A DNA stretch of 37,181 bases from Rhodoplanes elegans (lineage in GTDB: Bacteria > Pseudomonadota > Alphaproteobacteria > Rhizobiales > Xanthobacteraceae): the NCBI RefSeq assembly GCF_016653355.1, contig NZ_NHSK01000052.1, forward strand, positions 1 through 37,181, written 5' to 3'. Below, in pieces: positions 15,340 to 21,801 of this stretch. The stretch's first letter is position 1; each line of letters begins with the position of its first letter. Position numbers and translations under genes: made by a program. The notes beneath the pieces are model-generated. The model ran no database searches, was not told the origin of the DNA, and saw nothing but the letters and a program-made list of their open reading frames with translations.

Positions 15340-15825
15340 ATGACGGCCGACCGCGGGCGCGATCTCGTGACCGGAACCCTTCTGCTCGTCGTCGCACTCG
15401 TGTGGATCGGCCTCGTCCTGACGACGATCCCCGACGCTCCCGGCAGCCCGTCGAGCGCCAGGACGTTCCCGCTCGCCTCCGGCATCGCCCTCGCGGTGCT
15501 CGCCGGCGTCGTGCTGGTCGGCGCGATGGTGCGGACCTCCGCGGCGCCGACGCAGAAGGCCGGTCCAGGCCTGGACGCCCTCGAATGGCGCGGCATCGCC
15601 GCCACCTTCGGGTTTCTGGCCGTCTACATTCTCCTGCTCAAGCTCACCGGCTTCCTGATCGGTACCGTCGTCGTGCTCGCGGCGTTTCTCCATCTCGTGC
15701 TCGGCAAGCGGTCCCCCTGGCTGCTGATCGGCTATCCGGTCGGCTTCGCATTGGCGATCTGGCTGATCCTCGGAAAGCTGCTCGCCGTCTATCTGCCGAT
15801 CGGCGAGCTGATCAACCTGTTCTGA
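15340..15825 (+). CDS. tctB: Tripartite tricarboxylate transporter small membrane subunit TctB
   Basis: This 161-aa TctB-family protein has four predicted membrane helices at about residues 9-30, 45-65, 88-105 and 110-155. The signature is a soluble DALEWRGIAATFGFLAVYILLLK step, then GFLIGTVVVLAAFLHLVLG and WLILGKLLAVYLPIG. It is the small subunit that partners with TctA in sodium-linked carboxylate uptake. ATG 15340 is preferred because GGAG precedes it; the 122-bp gap from tctC contains a hairpin. tctA starts 10 bp after its stop. Confidence 0.9.
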   Translation: MTADRGRDLVTGTLLLVVALVWIGLVLTTIPDAPGSPSSARTFPLASGIALAVLAGVVLVGAMVRTSAAPTQKAGPGLDALEWRGIAATFGFLAVYILLLKLTGFLIGTVVVLAAFLHLVLGKRSPWLLIGYPVGFALAIWLILGKLLAVYLPIGELINLF

Positions 15826-15835
15826 GGATCGCCCC

Positions 15836-17353
15836 ATGGACATCTTCATGACCGCGCTCGCCGCCTCACTGAGCTGGCAGGCGCTGCTCGGCACCTTCTT
15901 CGGGGCACTGGTCGGGCTGATCTTCGGCGCCATCCCGGGCCTCACCTACTCGATGGCGCTCGCCATGGTGCTGCCCATCACCTTCACGATGGGCCACACG
16001 GCCGCCATCGCGGTGCTGCTCGGCACCTATATCGGCGGCATGACGGGCGGCGCCGTCTCGGCCATCCTGATCGGCGTGCCCGGCACGCCCTCGGCCGCCG
16101 CCACGGTGCTGGACGGCGAGGTGATGGCGAAGAAGGGACAGGCCTCGATCGCCATCGGCATCGCCACCATCGCGGGCTGCGTCGGCGGCATCCTCAGCCT
16201 GCTCGTCATGCTGGTCTCGGTCGACGCGTTGGCCCGCGTCGCCATCTCGTTCGGCCCGGCCGAGATCACGGCGCTCGTGGTGTTCGGCCTCTCCACCATC
16301 TGCGGCCTCGCCGGCGGCTCGCTGGTCAAGGGCCTGATCGGCGGCGTGATCGGCCTGATGCTGATGAACATCGGCCAGGACCCGATCGACGGCGTGCCGC
16401 GCTTCACCTTCGGCACCACGGCGATGCTGCAGGGCGTCGACCTCCTGGTCGCGATGATCGGCCTGTTCGCCGTGCCGCACGTCGTCACCGTGTTCGCCAC
16501 CTACTGGCGCGGCAAGGAGATGAAGATCGATCCCGGCAATGTGCGCACCGAGCTGCCGGGCTGGAGGCTTCTCCTCGCGCAACGCTGGAACTTCCTGCGC
16601 TCCGCCGCCATCGGCACCGTGGTCGGCGCGATCCCGGGCACCGGCGGACCGATCGCCGCGTTCCTCGCCTACGACCAGGCGAAGCGCTGGTCGAAGCATC
16701 CGGAGACCTTCGGCAAGGGCGAGGTGTCGGGCGTCGTCGCGCCGGAGGCGTCCAATCACGCCGTCACGGGCGGCGCCATGATCCCGCTCATCGGCCTCGG
16801 CATCCCGGGCGATCCGGCGACCGCCATCATCCTCGGCGGCCTGCTGATCCACGGCATCCAGCCGGGGCCGCTGCTGTTCATGGAGAAGCCCGACGTGATC
16901 ACGTCGATCTATCTCCTGTTCGTCCTCGCCTATGTCGTCACGGCGCTGATCCAGCTCTTCGGCGTTCGCCTGTTCGTCAAGGCGCTGCGGGTGCCGCCGC
17001 ACCTGATGGCGGTCGGCATCCTGGTGATGTGCGTGATCGGCTCCTTCGCGATCCGCAACTCGCTGTTCGACGTCGGCGTGATGGGCCTGGTCGGCTTCGT
17101 CGCCTACTGGCTGATCAAGGGCGGCATCCCGGCGACCCCGATCCTGCTCGGCCTGGTGCTCGGGCCGACGCTGGAGCGCGAGGCGCGCACCGCCCTGATC
17201 ATGTCGGAAGGCTCGCCGGCGATCTTCGTGGAGTCCTACACGGCGCTGCTGTTCTGGGGCCTCGCCCTGCTGATCCTCGTCAGCCAGGTGATCACCATGG
17301 TGCGCAGCCGAAACGCCCGGACGAAAGGCGAGCCCGGCAAGGCGACGGCGTGA
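15836..17353 (+). CDS. tctA: Tripartite tricarboxylate transporter large permease TctA
   Basis: This 505-aa permease of the TctA family has about 12 hydrophobic helices and forms the carboxylate channel with TctB. Hallmarks include GAIPGLTYSMALAMVLPIT, GTYIGGMTGGAVSAILIGVP, GTPSAAATVLDG, PGTGGPIAAFLAYD, and EASNHAVTGGAMIPLIGLGIPGDPATAIILGG. Length is typical. It follows tctB by 10 bp and is clearly cotranscribed with it. A perfect 16-bp palindrome (17394-17409, GGCCGACCGGTCGGCC) downstream could weakly attenuate read-through to the sulfurtransferase. Confidence 0.95.
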   Translation: MDIFMTALAASLSWQALLGTFFGALVGLIFGAIPGLTYSMALAMVLPITFTMGHTAAIAVLLGTYIGGMTGGAVSAILIGVPGTPSAAATVLDGEVMAKKGQASIAIGIATIAGCVGGILSLLVMLVSVDALARVAISFGPAEITALVVFGLSTICGLAGGSLVKGLIGGVIGLMLMNIGQDPIDGVPRFTFGTTAMLQGVDLLVAMIGLFAVPHVVTVFATYWRGKEMKIDPGNVRTELPGWRLLLAQRWNFLRSAAIGTVVGAIPGTGGPIAAFLAYDQAKRWSKHPETFGKGEVSGVVAPEASNHAVTGGAMIPLIGLGIPGDPATAIILGGLLIHGIQPGPLLFMEKPDVITSIYLLFVLAYVVTALIQLFGVRLFVKALRVPPHLMAVGILVMCVIGSFAIRNSLFDVGVMGLVGFVAYWLIKGGIPATPILLGLVLGPTLEREARTALIMSEGSPAIFVESYTALLFWGLALLILVSQVITMVRSRNARTKGEPGKATA

Positions 17354-17474
17354 GCGCAGGTACGCCGGCCGGCGCTCGTCGCCGACAGTCTCGGGCCGAC
17401 CGGTCGGCCGGCCCGCCTTCGCATCCGGCCCTCGCACGGCAACTGCGGGGCTTTCCGATCGACCGAGGACCACC

Positions 17475-18314
17475 ATGACCTCACCGCTCGTCTCGAACGA
17501 CTGGCTGGAGAGCCACCTCACCGATCCCGATCTTCGGGTCATCGAGATCTCCGGCGAGGCCGAGCCGAAGCCCTATTGCGACGCTCACATTCCGGGTGCG
17601 ACCTTCCTGTTCTGGAAGGACGCCTGCTGGCACAAGACCGACCGTGAGCTGATCACGCCGGAGGCGCTCGCCGCGATGTTCGGCCGTCTCGGCATCGGCC
17701 CCGAGACCACGGTCGTGCTCTACGGCGAGCCGGTGCAGTACGGCACCTACGCCTACTGGGCCTTCACGATGGCGGGCCACAAGAACCTCAAGGTGCTCGA
17801 CGGCGGCCGCCGCAAGTGGATGCAGGAGAACCGCCCGCGCTCGCAGACCGTGCCGCACCACACGCCGGTCCCCTATTCCACGCCGGCCCCCGACCTGTCG
17901 ATGCGGCTCGGCCGCGACGACGTGCGCGCGAAGCTCGGGCGACCCGAGCGGCTGCTCCTCGACGTCCGTTCGGCCGAGGAATATCTCGGCGTGCGTCTCG
18001 CCGAGTACGCCACGGCGTTCGATCACGGCGCCATGCGCTACGGCCGCATCCCCGGCGCGCAACATCTCTACTTCCGGTGCGTCCTGAACGACGACAACGC
18101 CTTCAAGACACCCGACGAGATGCGCCGCGCACTCGCCGTCGCGGGTGTCGATCCGGGAGCTCACGAGGACGTCGTCGTCTATTGTCGGATGAGCCATCGC
18201 GCCACCCTGGTCTGGGTCGCGCTGGAGAAGCTGCTCGGCTACCGCAACATCAAGATCTACGACGGCTCCTGGACCGAATGGGGCAGCATCGTCGGGTTCC
18301 CCGTGGAGAAATGA
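17475..18314 (+). CDS. Tandem-rhodanese sulfurtransferase (thiosulfate/3-mercaptopyruvate type)
   Basis: This 279-aa protein has two rhodanese domains, an inactive one at about residues 5-120 and a catalytic one at about 145-279. The nucleophile is Cys237 in VVYCRMSHRATLVW, with DVRSAEEYLG beginning the catalytic domain. The family moves sulfane sulfur from thiosulfate or 3-mercaptopyruvate to thiophilic acceptors. The active loop CRMSHRAT is closer to CRIGERSS-type thiosulfate sulfurtransferases than to the CGSGVTA loop of mercaptopyruvate enzymes, so thiosulfate is favoured. GAGGA at 17465-17469 precedes the ATG by 5 nt. It lies 121 bp after tctA and 44 bp before the dehydrogenase on the same strand, so it may share their transcript. 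Confidence 0.9.
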   Translation: MTSPLVSNDWLESHLTDPDLRVIEISGEAEPKPYCDAHIPGATFLFWKDACWHKTDRELITPEALAAMFGRLGIGPETTVVLYGEPVQYGTYAYWAFTMAGHKNLKVLDGGRRKWMQENRPRSQTVPHHTPVPYSTPAPDLSMRLGRDDVRAKLGRPERLLLDVRSAEEYLGVRLAEYATAFDHGAMRYGRIPGAQHLYFRCVLNDDNAFKTPDEMRRALAVAGVDPGAHEDVVVYCRMSHRATLVWVALEKLLGYRNIKIYDGSWTEWGSIVGFPVEK

Positions 18315-18358
18315 TCGCCCGCGCGCCCCCGGCGCGCCGGACCGAGAAGGACAGTGCG

Positions 18359-19495
18359 ATGACCGCGACCGCAACCTCGACCGTTCCGAACGACTATCAC
18401 GTCCCGTCGACCATGAAGGCGTGGGTGCTCGACGATCCGGGCCAGCTCCGCCTCACCGACAAGCCGGTGCCGCAACCCGGCCACGCCGAGGTCCTGGTGC
18501 GCATCGACGCCATCGCGTTCTGCGCCGGCGACATCTCGATCATCACCAAGGGGCCGCCGGCGCTGATCGAAGGCGGCAAGCCGTTCAACAAGAACTTCAC
18601 CCCGGGCCACGAGTACATGGGAACCGTGGTGAAGCTCGGCTCCGGCGTGGACGAGTTCGCGATCGGCGATCGCGTCGTCGTCGAGGTGCATTACGGCTGC
18701 GGCCGCTGCGAGCGCTGCCGCGCCGGCATGTACACGGCCTGCCTGAACTACGGGATGAACTACAAGGGCCACGACAAGGGCCACCGCGCCAACGGCTTCA
18801 CCACCGACGGCGGCTTCTGCGAGTATCAGGTCAATCACGTCTCGACCCTGATCCACGTGCCGGACGGCGTCGGCGACGAGGAGGCGACCCTGATCGTCAC
18901 GGCCGGCACCGCCATGTACGCGCTCGACACGCTCGGCGGGCTGATCGCCGGCGAGAGCGTCGTGGTGCTCGGGCCCGGTGCCATCGGCCTGATGGTGACG
19001 GCGGTGGCGAAGGCGCTCGGCGCCGATCCGGTGATCCTCACCGGCACGCGCGAGGCGCGCCTCGCGCTCGGCAAGCGCATGGGCGCCGATCACGTCGTCA
19101 ACATCCGCAACGAGGATCCGCTCGAGGCGGTGCGACGCATCACGGGCGGGCGCGGCGTCAACTACGTGGTCGAGGCCTCGGGCGATCCGAACAGCCTGAA
19201 CGTCGCGACCGACATGCTCAAGCGCGGCGGCAAGGTGTGCCTGGTCGGCTTCCCGGAGGAGAAGGCCTCGGTCGATCTCGCCAAGCTGATCCGCCAGCAC
19301 ATCTCGGTGTTCGGCATCCGCGGCGAAGGCCGTAGCGCCACGCACCGCTGCGCCGCGCTGATCTCACAGAAGCGCTTCGACCCGAAGCCGATCCACACCC
19401 ACACGTTCCCGCTCGCCGAAGTGCCGACCGCCTTCCGCTACGCCCGCGACCGCATCGAGGACGCCATCAAGGTGGTGGTGAAGATGCGGGGGTGA
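18359..19495 (+). CDS. Zinc-dependent alcohol dehydrogenase family protein
   Basis: This is a 378-aa medium-chain dehydrogenase. The catalytic zinc site includes Cys in AFCAGDIS and GHEYMG; the structural zinc cysteines are GCGRCERCRAGMYTAC. The NAD(P)-binding region VVVLGPGAIGLMVTAVAKALGA follows, and VVEASGDPNSLN is typical of sorbitol/threonine/polyol dehydrogenases. It would oxidise a secondary alcohol or polyol with NAD(P)+. ATG 18359 gives a normal N-terminus; longer upstream reading overlaps the sulfurtransferase. Its placement after the tct and sulfurtransferase genes suggests catabolism of the imported compound, but the substrate is not readable from sequence. Confidence 0.92.
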   Translation: MTATATSTVPNDYHVPSTMKAWVLDDPGQLRLTDKPVPQPGHAEVLVRIDAIAFCAGDISIITKGPPALIEGGKPFNKNFTPGHEYMGTVVKLGSGVDEFAIGDRVVVEVHYGCGRCERCRAGMYTACLNYGMNYKGHDKGHRANGFTTDGGFCEYQVNHVSTLIHVPDGVGDEEATLIVTAGTAMYALDTLGGLIAGESVVVLGPGAIGLMVTAVAKALGADPVILTGTREARLALGKRMGADHVVNIRNEDPLEAVRRITGGRGVNYVVEASGDPNSLNVATDMLKRGGKVCLVGFPEEKASVDLAKLIRQHISVFGIRGEGRSATHRCAALISQKRFDPKPIHTHTFPLAEVPTAFRYARDRIEDAIKVVVKMRG

Positions 19496-19551
19496 GAGGC
19501 AACTCGCGTGGCTCTTCTTCGTCATGCCGCGGGGAAGACGGCGCCTGCGCT

Positions 19552-19708
19552 CCCTCTCCCCGCGCGCGGGGAGAGGGTGGCTCGCCGTGCCGCGGCGAGA
19601 CGGGTGAGGGGGCGTCTCCGCAAAGCTCAGACTCGCGGTGACGCCCCCTCACCCGAGATCCGCACCACAGGTGCGGCTCTCGACCTCTCCCCGCCAGCGG
19701 GGAGAGGT
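19552..19708. repeat. Composite palindromic repeat with CCTCTCCCC...GGGGAGAGG ends, copy 2
   Basis: This is a second member of the element at 9431-9588: CCCTCTCCCCGCGCGCGGGG hairpin, GGGTGAGGGGGCGTCTCCGC, its complement GCCCCCTCACCC, and a final CCTCTCCCCGCCAGCGGGGA hairpin. It sits between two convergent genes (18359-19495 and 19749-20759), where it may serve both as a transcription end. Inner arms differ from copy 1, so only the ends and the GGGTGAGGGGGC boxes are well kept. Confidence 0.75.
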
Positions 19709-19748
19709 GAAGAGTGCCAGCCCGCAAACCGCGGGGAGACGAGTCTCC

Positions 19749-20759
19749 TCAATCCTTTTCCAGCATCTCGGCGACCGTGACGCGGCGGCCTTCGCGGGCC
19801 GAGACGGTGCCGGCGCGGACCACGGCGAGCGACTGGTAGCCGTGGACGCCGTCGGTCTCCGGTTTCGCCTGCCCGCGCACCGCCGCGGCGAACTCCTCCA
19901 ATTCGTCGCGGATCGCGTCGTTCTTCTCGAACGGGATCGCCTCGACCTTGTCGGAATGACGTTTCTGAAGGCGCAGGCCGCCGTGCAGGTCGTAATAGGC
20001 GGTGGCCTCCTTGCCGTAGATGTTCATCAGATAGTACTCGCCGGCCGACGCATAGGAGGCGTTGACCGTGGAAAGCGCGCCGTTCTCGTGCTCGAGGATC
20101 ATCGAGGCGACGTCCGGATTGTCGCCGGGCAGCACGAGCTGGGACGCGCGCCCCGACACCGCGACGACCGGCCCCATCAGATAGCTCAGCACGTCGATGT
20201 AGTGGATGCCGATCTGCAGCATCACGCCGCCCGGCATGCCCTCGGCGGTGTGGCGCCAGTGATGCGCATCGAACTTGCCCAGCCGGTCGCGGCTGATGTT
20301 GGACTCGGCGTTGACGAGGCGGCCGAACACGCCGGCGTCGATCTGCTGCTTGATCCAGCGGAACTGGCTCTCCCGCCGGCGCTGATAGCCGAGCTGCAGC
20401 ACGATGCCGTGCGTCTTGGCGACCTCGGCGATGGCGCGGCCGGTCGCGACATTGTTGGCGATCGGCTTGTCGAGAAAGACGTGCTTGCCCGCCGCGGCGG
20501 CCTGCGCCGTGGTCTCCAGATGCACGTTGTTGGGCGTCGTGTTGACGATGCCCTCGATCGAGGGATCGGCCAGCATCTCCTCGTAGCTCGCGACCGTCTT
20601 GCAACCGTACTTCTTGGCGAAGGCGTCGCGCTTGTCGGCCGTGCGGGTGTAGCAGCTCACGATCTCGATCTTGCTCGATCGCGCGATGGCGTCGGCCAGC
20701 ACGTCGGACCACCAGCCCATGCCGATGCAGCCGACGCGTACGGGTGAGGTGTTGCTCAT
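19749..20759 (-). CDS. Gfo/Idh/MocA family oxidoreductase
   Basis: This 336-aa NAD(P)-dependent oxidoreductase of the Gfo/Idh/MocA family acts on cyclic polyols and sugar derivatives. The N-terminal Rossmann fold has VGCIGMGWWSDVL and a strand-2 SCYTRT; the conserved Lys motif appears as FLDKPIA, and the C-terminal domain has GGVMLQIGIHYIDVLSY with the catalytic His. Length is usual. The start at 20759 (MSNTSPVRVG) is preferred; the frame continues upstream but only through a repeat-like region. No good ribosome binding site is seen. It is convergent with the zinc dehydrogenase, and a repeat separates it from the GlcG-like gene upstream on the same strand. Confidence 0.9.
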   Translation of the reverse strand: MSNTSPVRVGCIGMGWWSDVLADAIARSSKIEIVSCYTRTADKRDAFAKKYGCKTVASYEEMLADPSIEGIVNTTPNNVHLETTAQAAAAGKHVFLDKPIANNVATGRAIAEVAKTHGIVLQLGYQRRRESQFRWIKQQIDAGVFGRLVNAESNISRDRLGKFDAHHWRHTAEGMPGGVMLQIGIHYIDVLSYLMGPVVAVSGRASQLVLPGDNPDVASMILEHENGALSTVNASYASAGEYYLMNIYGKEATAYYDLHGGLRLQKRHSDKVEAIPFEKNDAIRDELEEFAAAVRGQAKPETDGVHGYQSLAVVRAGTVSAREGRRVTVAEMLEKD

Positions 20760-20814
20760 GAGGAATGACCCGAGAGTTGATGCGAGGGGAGATACGGATC
20801 GAGACGGTTCGCAG

Positions 20815-20916
20815 TCATTCCGGGGCGACGCGAAGCGTCGAACCCGGAATCCAGCCGCGATCACCGCGCAGTTCGCCGGATTCCGGGTTCGCGCCTCCGG
20901 CGCGCCCCGGAATGAC
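20815..20916. repeat. Palindromic repeat with CATTCCGGGG...CCCCGGAATGAC ends
   Basis: The left arm (20815-20852: CATTCCGGGGCG...GAACCCGGAATCC) is the imperfect reverse complement of the right arm (20878-20916: GGATTCCGGGTTC...CCCCGGAATGAC). Each arm also has a small inner hairpin. It lies between two minus-strand genes and resembles CCGGAATGAC-type mobile palindromes of alphaproteobacteria. Confidence 0.75.
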
Positions 20917-20930
20917 AGGCGGAATCGGGT

Positions 20931-21419
20931 TCACTTCCCGTCGATCGACACCGAGGCGCCGATCGACCGCACCGCCTCCTCGGCGATCTGCGCGTCCATG
21001 TCCCAGCTGCCGCCCGAGACGCCGACGCCGCCGACGCATTCGCCGTCGAAGATGATCGGGCAGCCGCCCTCCATCGCGGTCCAATTCTCCGGGCCGGCGG
21101 CGAGCGCGAGGCCGAGCGCGTGGGCGACGTCGAGCGGCTGTGCCACGGCGCCCTTCGACGTGGTCGGCCGCTTGTTGGAGGCGCAGCAGCGCGCCTTGGT
21201 GGTCGAGGAATGCACCAGATGGAAGCGCGCCGTGTCCATGCGCTCCAGCAGCAGCAGATTGCCGCCGCCGTCGACGATCGCCACGGCCACCTGGATGCCG
21301 GCCGCGCGGGCCTTCTCCATGGCGGTTTCCAGGATTTGTCTGGCGCCCGCATTGGTCAGGCGCTTCGCGCTCGCGGTGTAGCTCGCGGTGTGGCTCGCGG
21401 GGTGGCTCGCGGGGTTCAT
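20931..21419 (-). CDS. GlcG/HbpS-like (DUF336, haem-degrading fold) protein
   Basis: This 162-aa protein is of the PF03928 fold (GlcG/HbpS). The core reads QILETAMEKARAAGIQVAVA, then IVDGGGNLLLLERMDTA, ...LALAAGPENWTAMEGGCPI, and GGVGVSGGSWDMDAQIAEEA. Members bind haem or small ligands or assist glycolate and diol pathways; function here is open. The N-terminus (residues about 2-17) is made from four copies of a 12-bp DNA repeat and reads NPASHPASHTASYTAS, so it is probably a non-conserved extension. No signal peptide is seen. It could be cotranscribed with the downstream Gfo/Idh/MocA gene, 171 bp away, though a repeat intervenes. Confidence 0.87.
   Translation of the reverse strand: MNPASHPASHTASYTASAKRLTNAGARQILETAMEKARAAGIQVAVAIVDGGGNLLLLERMDTARFHLVHSSTTKARCCASNKRPTTSKGAVAQPLDVAHALGLALAAGPENWTAMEGGCPIIFDGECVGGVGVSGGSWDMDAQIAEEAVRSIGASVSIDGK
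21369..21416. repeat. Four tandem copies of a 12-bp unit at the 5' end of the GlcG-like gene
   Basis: Units GCTCGCGGTGTA, GCTCGCGGTGTG, GCTCGCGGGGTG and GCTCGCGGGGTT occupy 21369-21380, 21381-21392, 21393-21404 and 21405-21416. They encode a PASH/TASY-type tetrapeptide repeat directly after the start codon. Because the unit is a multiple of three, copy number can vary without breaking the frame. Confidence 0.9.
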
Positions 21420-21705
21420 GGGGTCTCGTTCGGAAGGCTCGTTGCGGGAGGCCATTGTCGGGGCGCCCGCGCGGCGGCGCAAGGCCGCGCGGCGGCATCG
21501 CACCTGCGCGCGCATGGCTCGCGGCACTTCGAATGCAAGGGATGCAGGGCTCGGGATACCGGGCGAGACTTGTCATACAGAGTGAAGCGGCCGCGCCTGC
21601 GGCACGCCGCCGCGGCCGAGCGATTTCCCGCGCGTGCCCGCGGGCGCCCGCATGGTCGCCCGGCTCGCCGTCGCCCGCGAATCACCGCGCGGGACGGCCC
21701 ATACG

Positions 21706-21733
21706 AAAAAGGAGCGGGGGTTCGCCCCGCTCC
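21706..21733 (-). terminator. Rho-independent terminator of the PFOR-Nfn operon
   Basis: On the minus strand, GGAGCGGGG pairs with CCCCGCTCC (arms at 21725-21733 and 21711-21719, 5-nt loop) followed directly by TTTTT (21706-21710). The stem is 9 bp with high GC. It lies about 70 bp after the stop at 21802, ending the two-gene transcript. Confidence 0.9.
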
Positions 21734-21801
21734 CTCGTCTCGTTCGCCGCCTGTTGTTCGGCCGATTGCTGCGCCGCGAAAGGCGGCGGGCCGAACGCCG
21801 C

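Noticed and set aside
17394-17409. 16-bp palindrome after tctA as a terminator
   Set aside because: It lacks a loop and T-tract and the next gene is on the same strand; mentioned only as a weak possibility in the tctA entry.
20760-20864. N-terminal extension of the Gfo/Idh/MocA protein
   Set aside because: The added residues come from the adjoining palindromic repeat region and precede a normal family start.
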